The translations under genes were made by a program, and so were the position numbers. The notes under the pieces were generated by a model. That model saw only the letters and a list, made by a program, of their open reading frames with translations. It did no database searches and had not been told where the DNA came from. Below are positions 16,526 through 25,447 of a DNA stretch of 64,000 nucleotides, piece after piece (position 1 is the first letter of the stretch; each line of letters begins with the position of its first letter). The stretch is from Pseudomonas sp. ANT_J12 (lineage in GTDB: Bacteria; Pseudomonadota; Gammaproteobacteria; Pseudomonadales; Pseudomonadaceae). The stretch lies in the NCBI RefSeq assembly GCF_008370045.1, contig NZ_VOBN01000004.1, positions 186,001 to 250,000 of the forward strand. The letters run 5' to 3'.

Positions 16526-16544
16526 ATTATCACTGCATGATAAT
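16526..16544. promoter_or_regulatory. Palindrome S5
   Basis: ATTATCAC-TGC-ATGATAAT: nearly identical to S1 with the same 3-bp centre length. It is about 110 bp upstream of the minus-strand gene pair at 16413. Confidence 0.55.
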
Positions 16545-16935
16545 AGTATGCACATATGCCCCCTCGAAGGCTAGTCGTGAACAGAACCACCGTACTCTAC
16601 GAGGTGCCCCGGTCTTAGCGCTCCCACCCAATGCTTTGACTCTGAAAGCCCACAACCTTGCGGGTAAGCGTCAAGTGATAACGCTCTGACGGCCAGATCG
16701 AGAACAAAACCGAACCCAAAAAGCACTCACGATCAGCAATGAGCTATCAGCTCCACACCCTGGAAGTAATTGCCTGTACGGGTTCAAAGTGACTTACTTC
16801 ACCGTGATGATTGCACCTCGAAGTGCACATAGGACGTCATGTTCAAAGACATGAGATGAGTCCCACGCCGCAACGGATCGCCTTTACTTTTGATTTACCG
16901 CGTACGGTTTCTGAATTTTAAGGACGAAAGTCATC

Positions 16936-17202
16936 ATGCGAAAAACAGAAATTAAGATGTGTGTCCCGCTCAATGTGCCGACACTCGAGCCTGGGCAGCG
17001 ATTGTTGGTTTGCCTTGAGCAATGCGTCGTCGTCCAGCAGCGAGAAACAAAAATCTATCAGGTTGTTTTTGACTGCAAAGCACCTAAAACAACACGAATT
17101 CTTTGGACAGAGGACGAGTGGATTTTCATCGGCAGGCACAAGCAAAATGCTGAAAAAGATCCTTTGCTGGCTACCTTTGTATCAACACTAAAAACTGAAT
17201 AG
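16936..17202 (+). CDS. Hypothetical protein (88 aa)
   Basis: An 88-residue protein beginning MRKTEIKMCVPLNVPTLEPG. It contains three cysteines and a run of beta-strand-like segments (RLLVCLEQCVVVQQRETKIYQVVFDC), then TEDEWIFIGRHKQ. An AAGGAC ribosome site lies about 12 bases before the ATG. No family recognised. The 370 bp before it (16560-16930) show no gene. The IS element starts 10 bp after its stop. Confidence 0.55.
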   Translation: MRKTEIKMCVPLNVPTLEPGQRLLVCLEQCVVVQQRETKIYQVVFDCKAPKTTRILWTEDEWIFIGRHKQNAEKDPLLATFVSTLKTE

Positions 17203-17277
17203 AGGGTTTCCTGTGAACGAGCCCCATGAAAGACAGGACACCGTTTCCCCCTTACGATAAGGGATAGGCAAACGGTT

Positions 17278-17669
17278 ATGTTTATGACTAACAGCAACGA
17301 TAAGAGTGGGGAGCTTTTGGGGCAGGAGCGGCGGCGCCGCTGGAGCCCAGAGCAAAAGCTGGCCATGGTTCGCGAGAGCCTTGAGCCAGGACAAAGTGTG
17401 TCGGGGGTCGCTCGACGCAACGGCATCAATGCCAACCAGTTATTCCTGTGGCGCAAGCTGTATCAGGACGGCGCCTGTCGGCGGTCAGTGCAGGCGAAGC
17501 CGTGGTGCCGGCCTCCGAGCTGAGCGATGCGCTCAAGCAGATCCGTGAACTGCAACGGATGCTGGGCAAGAAAACGATGGCAGCCGAAATCCTCAAAGAG
17601 GCCGTGGAGATCGCCCGGTCGCGAAAATGGATTGCGCACTCACCCTTGTTGCCGGGGGACGACCAGTGA
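17278..17669 (+). pseudogene. IS2-type OrfA with a one-base deletion
   Basis: The N-terminal part ([21 protein letters not shown] ... [19 protein letters not shown]) is a helix-turn-helix OrfA. Near 17474 the frame shifts by -1 and the normal continuation ([20 protein letters not shown] ... [18 protein letters not shown]) is read in the next frame. One base lost in GGCGCC(C)TGTCGG explains it. About 130 residues would be expected intact. This is upstream of the usual OrfA/OrfB overlap, so it is a mutation, not the programmed shift. Confidence 0.8.
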
Positions 17670-18483
17670 AGCTGGTCAGTAAATGTCTCGGTGTAGCGCG
17701 CTCGCAATTAACGGTTCGAATCAAGCAATCGGTATCGCCCAAAGTACGGCGAAGCAGGCCTGTGGACGATACTGCGCTGGTGGTCGAAATCCAGCAACAG
17801 GTCAGCGAGCTGCCCAGCTATGGCTACCGTCGGGTCTGGGGATTGCTGCGTCGTGCACTTGAAAAGCGGTCGCTGCCCGCGATCAACGTGAAGCGGGTTT
17901 ACCGGGTCATGCGTGATCACAATTTGCTGCTTGAACGCCGGATCAAACAGCCCGGCGTGCCGCGTCGGCACGAAGGCCGTATTGCCGTGGAAACCAGCGA
18001 TACGCGTTGGTGCTCGGACGGCTTTGAGTTCCGCTGCGAGGACGGCGCCAAACTGAGCGTGACCTTCGCCCTGGACTGCTGTGATCGCGAAGCGATCGGC
18101 TGGGTCGCGAGCCCGACCGGGTACAGCGGCGATGACATCCGCGACTTGATGCTGGAAAGTGTGGAGAAGCGCTTCGGTGATCAACGGCCTGCAACGCCGG
18201 TGCAGTGGCTCAGCGATAACGGTTCGGCCTACACCGCCGAACAGACGCGCCTGTTTGCTCCACAGATCGGCTTGCAGCCGGTGACCACCCCGGTGCGTAG
18301 CCCACAGAGTAATGGCATGGCCGAGAGCTTCGTGAAGACGATCAAGCGTGATTACGTGGCGCACATGCCCAAGCCGGATCGAGAAACGGCGCTGCGTAAC
18401 TTGGCAATTGCCTTCGAACATTACAACGAGCAGCATCCGCACAGCGCTTTGAACTATCGCTCGCCGAGGGAGTTCAGGCGCTT
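17627..18483 (+). pseudogene. IS2-type OrfB transposase, C-terminus lost
   Basis: Integrase-type transposase with the IS2-group order: YGYRRVWGLLRR, INVKRVYRVMRDH, then the catalytic DDE core TRWCSDGFEF (first D), LSDNGSAY (second D) and NGMAESFVKTIKRDY (E), ending HPHSALNYRSPREF. It lies in the -1 frame relative to OrfA, as expected. About 15 C-terminal residues are replaced by read-through into antisense rhs sequence, giving an artificial 324-residue frame to 18601. Confidence 0.85.
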
Positions 18484-19312
18484 GGCCGCTGCCGTAATAC
18501 AGGTGATTCAAATGCTGACCAGTCGGCAGGGTCAGCGTGGTCAGGTTGCTCAGCGGATCGTAGTCGTAGGACAGAGCGCCTTGCGGCGTGCGTCTCTTTG
18601 ATCAGGCGGCCCAACAGGTCGTAGGAGAAATCGAGTGTCTCTTCGCTGACGCCGAGTTTCTTGCCGTTGGCGGTAGGCAGGCGCTCGATGGTGAGCAAGC
18701 GGTCTGCGTCGTCGTAGGTGTAGTCCTGGCGGGCATCGGCGTTGAGTTTAGCCAGCAGGCGGCCGATCGGGTCGCGCTCGAACTCGGTATGCCGTTGTGG
18801 CCGTTCGCCGCGTTCGCCGTAGCCGATTTCGTCGACACGCGTCAGGTGCCCGCCGAGGTTGTAGCTGAACTGGCGGGTCAGGTTGTCGATGCGTTTTTCT
18901 TCGATCAAACGATCGGACGCGTCGTAGGCAAACTGGTAAGCCGCGTTGTTCTCGTTGACCAGCGCGGTCAGGCGGATGGCCTGGTCGTATTCATAGCGGA
19001 TGCGCTGGCCTTTGGCGTCCTGGCGGCTGCTCGGCAACCGCGAGCAGTGCGCAATAGACGCGTGGTCTGGCCCTTACCGTCGGTGTGCGTCAGGACCTGG
19101 CCGAGGGCGTTGTAGGTAAACGACTCGGCGCTGCCGTCCGGGTGCTGGATGCGCAGCACTTCGCCGTCGGGTTAGCGTTCCAGGGTGGTGGTCTGGTTCA
19201 GGGCATCGGTGATGGCGATCAAGTGATGGCGTTCGTCGAAACGGTAATGGGTGCTTTTGCCCGAGCAATCCTGGAAACGTTCGACTTGGGCCAGGGTATT
19301 CCACCACCGGTA
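18484..19312 (-). pseudogene. rhs core remnant
   Basis: Rhs YD-repeat core read from 19312 leftward: the LERKPDGEVLRIQHPDG region, then YEYDQAIRLTALVNENNAAYQ, YTYDDADRLLTIERL and FSYDLLGRLIKET. Frames break near 19045 and near 18595 and the gene is cut by the IS junction at 18484. There is no start codon and no toxin tip. It is the last and most decayed rhs copy of the array. Confidence 0.85.
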
Positions 19313-19328
19313 TTATTTAATTGTTCAC

Positions 19329-19342
19329 ATTATTAAAGAGCA
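19329..19342 (-). promoter_or_regulatory. boxA-like 14-mer, copy 1
   Basis: Minus strand TGCTCTTTAATAAT, one base from the rRNA-leader boxA (TGCTCTTTAACAAT). It lies 17 bp upstream of the rhs remnant. Two further copies occur upstream of other rhs pieces. Confidence 0.4.
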
Positions 19343-19409
19343 CATCAGACACCACTATAAAAAAATATTTATTGCTGGCAAAGATCAGAACACCCTACAC
19401 TTCCAAGAC

Positions 19410-19889
19410 TCAAATAACGACCAACTTACCCTTACAAAAGCCAACGGGCCAATGGCCTTTATAATACAGCTCCACTATCGTTCCCCACTTATCGTCCAAA
19501 CCATAATACTCTTCAGACACATATTGCCTAAAGGCGAAACACACACCATTTCTTGCCGCATGGCTAAAATCATGCGGAGCACACGTAAATTTATTTTTAT
19601 CAAGATTTTTGGTAGCAGCCATTACCGCCTTATTTACCTTCATTCGCATAGCGACAAGATCGGAAGGCGGCTTTGGCAAATTATAAAAAGGATCTGGCTG
19701 GGTTGGAGAGGTAGGCAGCCATTCGACATCATCATAGTACCCCTCGAACTCAGACATCGACGGTTCCACGAAAACCTTTCGGACGTCTCCTATATATATT
19801 AACGCGCTATCCGTTAAGCCGGCAGTTCCCATATTTGAGAAAAAATCACCTCTTTCGATTTTTATGAGCTCTTCATCAATATCAATCAT
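19410..19889 (-). CDS. Predicted immunity protein for the HNH tip
   Basis: A 159-residue acidic protein, MIDIDEELIKIERGDFF..., with no signal peptide. It starts one base after the stop of the toxin-tip frame on the same strand, the usual place of an immunity gene. Low GC compared with the rhs core is typical of tip/immunity pairs. Family not recognised. Function is inferred from position alone. Confidence 0.7.
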   Translation of the reverse strand: MIDIDEELIKIERGDFFSNMGTAGLTDSALIYIGDVRKVFVEPSMSEFEGYYDDVEWLPTSPTQPDPFYNLPKPPSDLVAMRMKVNKAVMAATKNLDKNKFTCAPHDFSHAARNGVCFAFRQYVSEEYYGLDDKWGTIVELYYKGHWPVGFCKGKLVVI

Positions 19890-19890
19890 A

Positions 19891-20286
19891 CTAAAATCTC
19901 ATATCAGTTATTGTTCCAGGTGGCAGAGCCTTTCTTCCTTGTTGAATCGTACTCCGAAGAACGCCGCCGGCCGCGTGTGGACCTGGGATTCCTGGCAAAG
20001 AATAATTAGGTAGCGCACCGTGTGTCGGCATCAGGTTCCACCACTTGTTCGCTCCACCACTTTCTAAAGAAATGATGTGGTGAGGAGTTGTACCCGATGG
20101 CCAAACTCTACCGGTACTTGCCTCCCATTGCTTCATCAAATAATTCTGACTCCCTACAAATTCTTTTCTCGCCATCTGGTTCTGAAATACAGTGCGTCGT
20201 TGAACGACAGGTAGATTACCTTTCAGTATCTGCGCCTGTTTGGCCGTTATTTCCCCCTCCCGTAGAGGCAATCTTGTTTGCATCAT
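19891..20286 (-). CDS. HNH-type toxin tip separated from its rhs core by an amber codon
   Basis: A 131-residue frame from the ATG at 20286. The sequence [28 protein letters not shown] has the histidine pair and later Asn/His of an HNH nuclease. The rhs gene above it stops at TAG (20290-20292), which is in the same frame with only TTC between: ...HSING-stop-F-MM.... The tip is thus the natural C-terminus of the rhs protein, cut off by one codon. It could be a dead tip, a separately translated toxin, or a read-through product. I see no good ribosome site. Confidence 0.7.
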   Translation of the reverse strand: MMQTRLPLREGEITAKQAQILKGNLPVVQRRTVFQNQMARKEFVGSQNYLMKQWEASTGRVWPSGTTPHHIISLESGGANKWWNLMPTHGALPNYSLPGIPGPHAAGGVLRSTIQQGRKALPPGTITDMRF

Positions 20287-20289
20287 GAA

Positions 20290-22082
20290 CTACCCGTTAA
20301 TGGAGTGATGTACATCTAATCCTAATGGATCTATCCAACCTAACGGATTACTACCATATTGATAGAGGTTATCCCCTCCATTCAACCCAATCGGATCCTG
20401 CTTAACAAACCGCCCCACCTCCGGATCGTAATACCGAAACGTGTTGTAGTGCAGCCCCGTCTCGTCGTCGAAATACTGCCCCTGAAAGCGCAGATTCTGT
20501 TCGACTTCGTTGACGTCCAACCGCTCCAGCGAGCCCCACGCCTTGTACGTCGCCTGCCAGACGATCTGCCCTTCCCGGTCAGTCATCTCTAACGGCGTAC
20601 CAATCTGGTCGGTATGAAAGTAGTAAAGCTTCTGTTCTTCTCCTTCGCTCTGATCGACTCTGGCTAAAGGTGCATAGCTCCCTGGCTCGTAAATGTACAG
20701 GCTGCTCTGCCCCGGCGTTTCCTCGCGCAGCATGCGCAAGCCTTGCCACAGAAAATGCTTCTGTTCGGTGACGCCGTTGACCGCTGACACCTTGGCCACA
20801 CGACGCCCCAGGCTGTCATAGCGATAGTCGCCGCTGCTTTCCAGCTTCCCGCCCACCAACGTTTCAGCCTTGACCAGTCGATTCTCACTGTCATAGCTGA
20901 ACGTCTGCAGCCGGCTCATCCCACTACGCTTTTCAATCAGGTTGCCCCACGCATCGTAGGCATATTCCTGATCCCGCCACTGCTTGAGCCGGTTGTCCTT
21001 CAAGTGATCAAACTGACTGGTGTTGAAGTTCAACCGGTTCGCCGCCGCGTCGTAGCGGAACTCTTCACTGTCCACCAACTTGCCGGTATCACGGCTGTGC
21101 AACTGGCCGTTGGCTTCGTACTCGTACTTGATCTCGCCGCGCAGTTTGTCGAGGGTGCGGATGAGTTCGCCGGCAGGATCGTATTGGTGACGGCGGTGAA
21201 TCGGGTTGTAGGCGTGTTCTACCAACAGCTCAGGCTGGATGCCGGGATTGAGAATCTGCGAGAGTTTCTCTGCCGGCAACGTCGAGGCAAATTGCCCGGC
21301 TTTGCGGCCCATCGCGTCATAGCCAAAACAACTGGTGAGCGTGCCCTGGGTGCGTAACACCTCGCGGTGCAGGTCATCGCGTTCCATGTCGCTGATCAGT
21401 TGGCCGTCGAGGTTGAGTTGGTGCAGGTGGCCGCTGCCGTAATACAGGTGGTTCAGGTGTTGGCCGGTGGGCAGGGTCAGCGTGGTCAGGTTGCTCAGCG
21501 GATCGTAGTCGTAGGACAGAGCGCCTTGCGGCGTGGTTTCCTTGATCAGGCGGCCCAGCAGGTCGTAGGAGAAATCGAGTGTCTCTTCGCTGACGCCGAG
21601 CTTCTTGCCGTGGGCGGTGGGCAGGCGCTCGATGGTGAGCAAGCGGTCTGCGTCGTCGTAGGTGTAAGCCTGACGGGCATCGGCGTTGAGCTTGGCCAAC
21701 AGTCGGCCGATGGCGTCGCGCTCAAATTCCGTGGTGCGCTGTGGGCGTTCGGCCCGTTCGCCGTAGCCGGTTTCCTCAACCTGAGTCAGATGCCCGCCCA
21801 CGTTGTACGCGAAACGTCGAGTCAGGTTGTCGATGCGTTTTTCTTCAACCAACCGGTCGGACGCGTCATAGGCAAACTGGTAAGCCGCGTTGTTTTCGTT
21901 GACCAGCGCGGTCAGGCGGATGGCCTGGTCGTATTCGTAGCGGATGCGCTGGCCTTTGGCGTCCTGGCGGCTGCTCGGCAGGCCGCGAGCGGTGCGCAGT
22001 AGGCGCGTGGTCTGGCCTTTGCCGTCGGTGTGCGTCAGGACCTGGCCGAGGGTGTTGTAGGTAAACGACTCGGCGCTGCCCG
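20290..22082 (-). pseudogene. rhs core, 5'-truncated, ending at an amber codon
   Basis: About 597 codons of intact rhs core in one frame, from the AESFTYNTLGQV region through many YD repeats to the conserved core end [27 protein letters not shown]. Upstream, unrelated sequence begins at 22083 and an in-frame TAA lies just before the junction, so there is no PAAR or N-terminal part. The core end reads GWIDPLGLDVHHSING and stops at TAG. Likely a displaced rhs tip that has lost its own start. Confidence 0.8.
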
Positions 22083-22215
22083 ACTTTTTTTACCAGCTTA
22101 CACCACCAAGAAAGCTTGGAGCCGCTCCCTCGACTCAAACCAGACACGTATAGAAAAGTCGCACCCTATTCTGTAAGGCATGCTAAAAAACCATCAAGAT
22201 TTCACACTGAGAAAA

Positions 22216-22938
22216 TCATTCACCCTTAGAAAAGACAAAGAGTTTTTCCGCAACGCCACAAAAATCCATCACCTCTTCGACAGATCGATTTCTTATTAAT
22301 TTATACTCATCTTTAGCGGGCGATAAGATTTCAATTACGTCGCCCTTATAGTTTGTTATTTCAACAAACCCACTTATTACGCCATTCAAATTTTCAACCT
22401 CAGCAACCAGCGTCTTAATTTTTAATAACGCACCGGCCTCGTAAGTTCCTGCTCCCGTCTTGGGATTATCAAAGTAGACTCTTAATTTTGGATACACATC
22501 CCTCTTCCATTTAAAAACTGGAAGCATACGCTGAGCCATATCCTTGAATTCTTTCTCGGTTTCACCCCCAGAAAACTCACACCTAAATATCGGAACACAA
22601 AGAAATAATTTATCCCGCTTTGAATCCAGATTGCCTTTTAAACTACCATGATAGTTATTAGGTACTGCAAATGCATGAGTGAAGCCATACACATTTTCTG
22701 ATATCTTGAATAGCGTTGGTTTATCCTTAAAAAGCACTTCTGGTGACTGATCTAGCACAGCAGTCGCAAATTGACGATCATTTACATCTTCGGAAACGAT
22801 TAAGACATCCTGATCGGCACTACTTTTTAGGCAATACCAGTACGTAGTTTTTGGTAAATTGTGCTGGAAGAAATAGTGCCCAGAATCATCTTCATCGACT
22901 ACTGCAAAAGCCCCTAACAAATCTTGTTTAGAAAACAT
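22216..22938 (-). CDS. Predicted immunity protein of the 407-residue PAAR effector
   Basis: A 240-residue soluble protein starting MFSKQDLLGAFAVVDEDDSG. Starts further upstream would overlap the effector end; the ATG at 22938 has a GAGAGG ribosome site and begins 10 bp after the effector stop. The low GC content and position mark it as the cognate immunity gene. Several YF-rich strands (GHYFFQHNLPKTTYWYC) suggest a beta-rich fold. Family not recognised. Confidence 0.7.
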   Translation of the reverse strand: MFSKQDLLGAFAVVDEDDSGHYFFQHNLPKTTYWYCLKSSADQDVLIVSEDVNDRQFATAVLDQSPEVLFKDKPTLFKISENVYGFTHAFAVPNNYHGSLKGNLDSKRDKLFLCVPIFRCEFSGGETEKEFKDMAQRMLPVFKWKRDVYPKLRVYFDNPKTGAGTYEAGALLKIKTLVAEVENLNGVISGFVEITNYKGDVIEILSPAKDEYKLIRNRSVEEVMDFCGVAEKLFVFSKGE

Positions 22939-22948
22939 AATAAACCTC

Positions 22949-24172
22949 TCAGTCAAAGTCAGGACCCACATCCTGCCTGTATCTAACACCATCCGCAGCC
23001 ATCTTTCCCCCATCCGAACTATTTGCGGAACGAAGACGAATGCTCATATTTTCCGAGTTATTGTAAAAGTCATTGCGCGCAGACCGTGAAGAATTATAAC
23101 CCTGCTCATTCCAATGCTCAACAACCGGCTTATTATGCTCAATTGTTATTCGCGAATCCGTTCTTGGGACAACATCTAGGTCAGCTGTGATGATTTTACC
23201 CGCATCCGGTCCATCTTGAATAGTATGCGCATCTAAAACCTTATCCTTAACTCCGGCACGGTAACTACTTGGATATTGAGACTTTCGATTAAACTGGACA
23301 GGGTTTTCAGAACTCTTGAGAAACCGACCGTCAGGGCCACGTGTTGGCGGCTTTGGAGGCAAAGGCTCCGATACTGGAGTATTTTTTGGAATAATCTTCA
23401 CATTCCCAAGATTCGACCCCAACCCCTGAACCTTAACCTCATACCGCGCATCAAACCACTTCCCGCCTTTCGCCCCCAGTCCGCCCCCAAGCAACGCACC
23501 ACCAAACGCCATGAGCTTCTGGCCATTTGAACCTTGACCAAAAAGTTCACCGCCAGCCCAGTTCCCCGCCAACCCACCCGCGATCCCACCGACAAGGCCT
23601 GCGATTACGATTACCGGGCTTGCCAACACAAAAGCACTGGCCAAACCGACGATAAGAACTGCTCGTTCTAACCACTCAGGAACTTCTGGATCAATTGCAT
23701 CCGTAGTCTCAGTCCCGCCACCAATAAAAACGTTCCCAGAACCAGCACTGATCTTGCCGTCACATACGGTTCTATCTCCAACACGCGCAGCAGGCTGGCC
23801 ATTGATATAAACAGAGTCGCTACCCTGCGCCAGAATTTGAGGAGCGGGGCCATGCTGGTCACACACGGCGGTATCTACGTGAGCTCTAGCGGCGGCTTTA
23901 CTATTGATAAAGACATTTCCAGAGCCCGTCTTGATTTGTCCTGCACCATGCCTGGCAAATGAGAGGCTACCGAACAATTGCCCTATTCCCGCACCGGTCG
24001 CGGCCCCGGCGCCGACCATCGCACACAGTGCGACTGCACCCAAGCCGCCTGTGCCGACAATGGCAATACCTACCAACACTGCACCAGCGCCAATCGCAAG
24101 CCCGGCTAACAGCCCACCTAACGCGCTCGAATGCTCAATCGGGTCGTCCAGGCGCGCCGCGGCTTCGCTCAT
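22949..24172 (-). CDS. prePAAR-PAAR effector with HNH/endonuclease VII-type tip (copy 2)
   Basis: A 407-residue type VI effector. The N-terminus (residues 1-75) is the prePAAR motif (AAARLDDPIEHSSALGG) plus glycine-rich membrane helices. Residues 75-160 form the PAAR spike tip (GSGNVFINSKAAARAHVDTAVC, GSDSVYINGQPAARVGDRTVC, GNVFIGGGTE). A linker follows. From about residue 260 the tip shows ITIEHNKPVVEHWNEQGYN, then RNDFYNN and NSSDGGKMA, typical of the GH-E/HNH nuclease group. The first 260 residues are nearly identical to the effector at 35354-36586; only the tips differ. Confidence 0.88.
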   Translation of the reverse strand: MSEAAARLDDPIEHSSALGGLLAGLAIGAGAVLVGIAIVGTGGLGAVALCAMVGAGAATGAGIGQLFGSLSFARHGAGQIKTGSGNVFINSKAAARAHVDTAVCDQHGPAPQILAQGSDSVYINGQPAARVGDRTVCDGKISAGSGNVFIGGGTETTDAIDPEVPEWLERAVLIVGLASAFVLASPVIVIAGLVGGIAGGLAGNWAGGELFGQGSNGQKLMAFGGALLGGGLGAKGGKWFDARYEVKVQGLGSNLGNVKIIPKNTPVSEPLPPKPPTRGPDGRFLKSSENPVQFNRKSQYPSSYRAGVKDKVLDAHTIQDGPDAGKIITADLDVVPRTDSRITIEHNKPVVEHWNEQGYNSSRSARNDFYNNSENMSIRLRSANSSDGGKMAADGVRYRQDVGPDFD

Positions 24173-24455
24173 GAAGGCAAAACCTCGTCGACGATCTCCT
24201 CCATGTCGATTTCAGGTGGGGAGCGCAACTCAAGCGTCTCAACCAATGCGTCAAACTGACGGCGCTCTTCGGAAGTCATGCCTTTCGGGTTGTTACTGGT
24301 CCCCGTTATTTGCATGAGCAATGGCTGTTGATGTTCATCTTGATGCAGAAAAATCAATTGCAGCTGATGAACTGGTTGCCCCTGTTGCCTCCAGCGAAAT
24401 TCGACACGCCGCGCATCTACGCCCGCGACCTTTACAGGTGTGACCGGTTCGATCC
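23393..24455 (-). repeat. 1.06-kb direct repeat, copy A (eagR end + PAAR effector front)
   Basis: Near-identical to 35807-36869 at a constant offset of 12,414 bp. Only scattered single-base differences were seen. It covers the last third or more of eagR and the prePAAR/PAAR part of the effector; the tips begin exactly where similarity ends. Confidence 0.85.
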
Positions 24456-24660
24456 TTTTGCCCGAGCAATCCTGGAAGCGTTCGACCTGCGCCTGGGTGT
24501 TCCACCACAGGTATTTGGACTTTTGGGTGGCGTCGATGAGGGTGTGCGGCAGGCCGTCATCGCTGTTGAGGTATTCGGTTTTGTTGCCCAACGCATCGAC
24601 TTCGGCGATGAGGTTGCCCTTGGCGTCGTAGCGGGCTTTCCAGGTGCTGCCGTGGGGCTA
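24169..24660 (-). pseudogene. rhs/eagR chimera
   Basis: From 24660 leftward the frame reads rhs core (ALGNKTEYLNSDDGLPHTLIDATQKSKYLWWNT...). At about 24455 it passes in frame into the C-terminal 95 residues of EagR (IEPVTPVKVAGVDARRVEFRW ... EIVDEVLPS). A 140-residue hybrid frame (24169-24591) is open. The N-terminal half of EagR is missing, so chaperone function is doubtful. Its end overlaps the start of the PAAR effector as in the intact locus. Confidence 0.8.
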
Positions 24661-24716
24661 ATCGGCAAGGATGTTGAGAGTGGCAGAAAAATACTCACCG
24701 CCACTCCCGAACTCGA

Positions 24717-24730
24717 ATTATTAAAGAACA
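24717..24730 (-). promoter_or_regulatory. boxA-like 14-mer, copy 2
   Basis: Minus strand TGTTCTTTAATAAT (one base different from copies 1 and 3), about 60 bp upstream of the rhs sequence that starts near 24660. Flanking bases are unrelated to the other copies. Confidence 0.35.
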
Positions 24731-24842
24731 AAATGGCGTAGCACGCACTTATGGAAAAAACAGTCCAGTACACAATACTTTAGGCTACAAACTCACACTC
24801 CTCATACTGCAATCAACTTATAAAATCATCAATTCGCACTCA

Positions 24843-25436
24843 CTATGAGTCAAACCGAATTAGATGGTTGTACGCCATCACTATCGCTTCATATTTAACA
24901 ATCTTAACATCCGATAGAATTATCTCATTTCTCTTCTCAAGCTTCTCCTTCAGATCTGTTATTGAAAAACTTAATCCCAGCCCTTTCTTGATAGCCAGCA
25001 TTTCTTGTGGAGTTGGTTTGCCGCTCGCACTAGCCACTATATTAAACGTAGCCGACAGATCAGTTTCCTCGTCAGAAATATTATCAATCAGCTCGTCAAT
25101 CGAATGAAATATCACGGCATCCTCTAAGAGTGGATCACCAGAATCGATTAGATAGAAAACATCTGAAATAGCTTTATCAATTAAAATAAGTCTGCCTCCA
25201 GAGTCATCGCCTATCAAAACCTGCTCTGGAAAATTGACGCCTATTTCATACGTTTGATTGCGTTCAACCATGTCATTTGTTGGGTACAACAAAACTTGAT
25301 CATTAAGCAATGCACCGTCGTAGCGTGACCAAAATTTTACAATCCAGGCGCCTCTATCTACTCCGAGCGCTTGTATAATGTAAGCTAAGGATTTCGCTGA
25401 TGCGGCGTGTTTTGTTTCTGTATATTTTATAGTCAT
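24843..25436 (-). CDS. Predicted SUKH-like immunity protein
   Basis: A 197-residue protein. The middle (FPEQVLIGDDSGGRLILIDK ... VFYLIDSGDPLLEDAVIFHSIDELI) has the strand pattern with GDDSGG and D-SGD turns typical of SMI1/KNR4 (SUKH) immunity proteins. It starts 11 bp after the stop of the tip at 25448 on the same strand. Low GC. Immunity role is inferred from fold impression and position. Confidence 0.7.
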   Translation of the reverse strand: MTIKYTETKHAASAKSLAYIIQALGVDRGAWIVKFWSRYDGALLNDQVLLYPTNDMVERNQTYEIGVNFPEQVLIGDDSGGRLILIDKAISDVFYLIDSGDPLLEDAVIFHSIDELIDNISDEETDLSATFNIVASASGKPTPQEMLAIKKGLGLSFSITDLKEKLEKRNEIILSDVKIVKYEAIVMAYNHLIRFDS

Positions 25437-25447
25437 TCAAACGCCCC

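Larger units (their letters stand above)
17212..18483 (+). mobile_element. Truncated IS3-family element (IS2 group)
   Basis: A two-frame element with a helix-turn-helix OrfA and a DDE integrase OrfB of the IS2 type. The left end is placed near TGTGAACGAGCCCC by position only. The right end is missing: at 18483/18484 the transposase sequence passes directly into antisense rhs core sequence (GGCCGCTGCCGTAATACAGGTG). The element is therefore immobile and marks a recombination junction with the rhs array. Confidence 0.75.

Noticed and set aside
17278..17669. Programmed frameshift in the IS orfA
   Set aside because: The shift lies in the middle of orfA, not in the orfA/orfB overlap, and is explained by one missing C; treated as a mutation.
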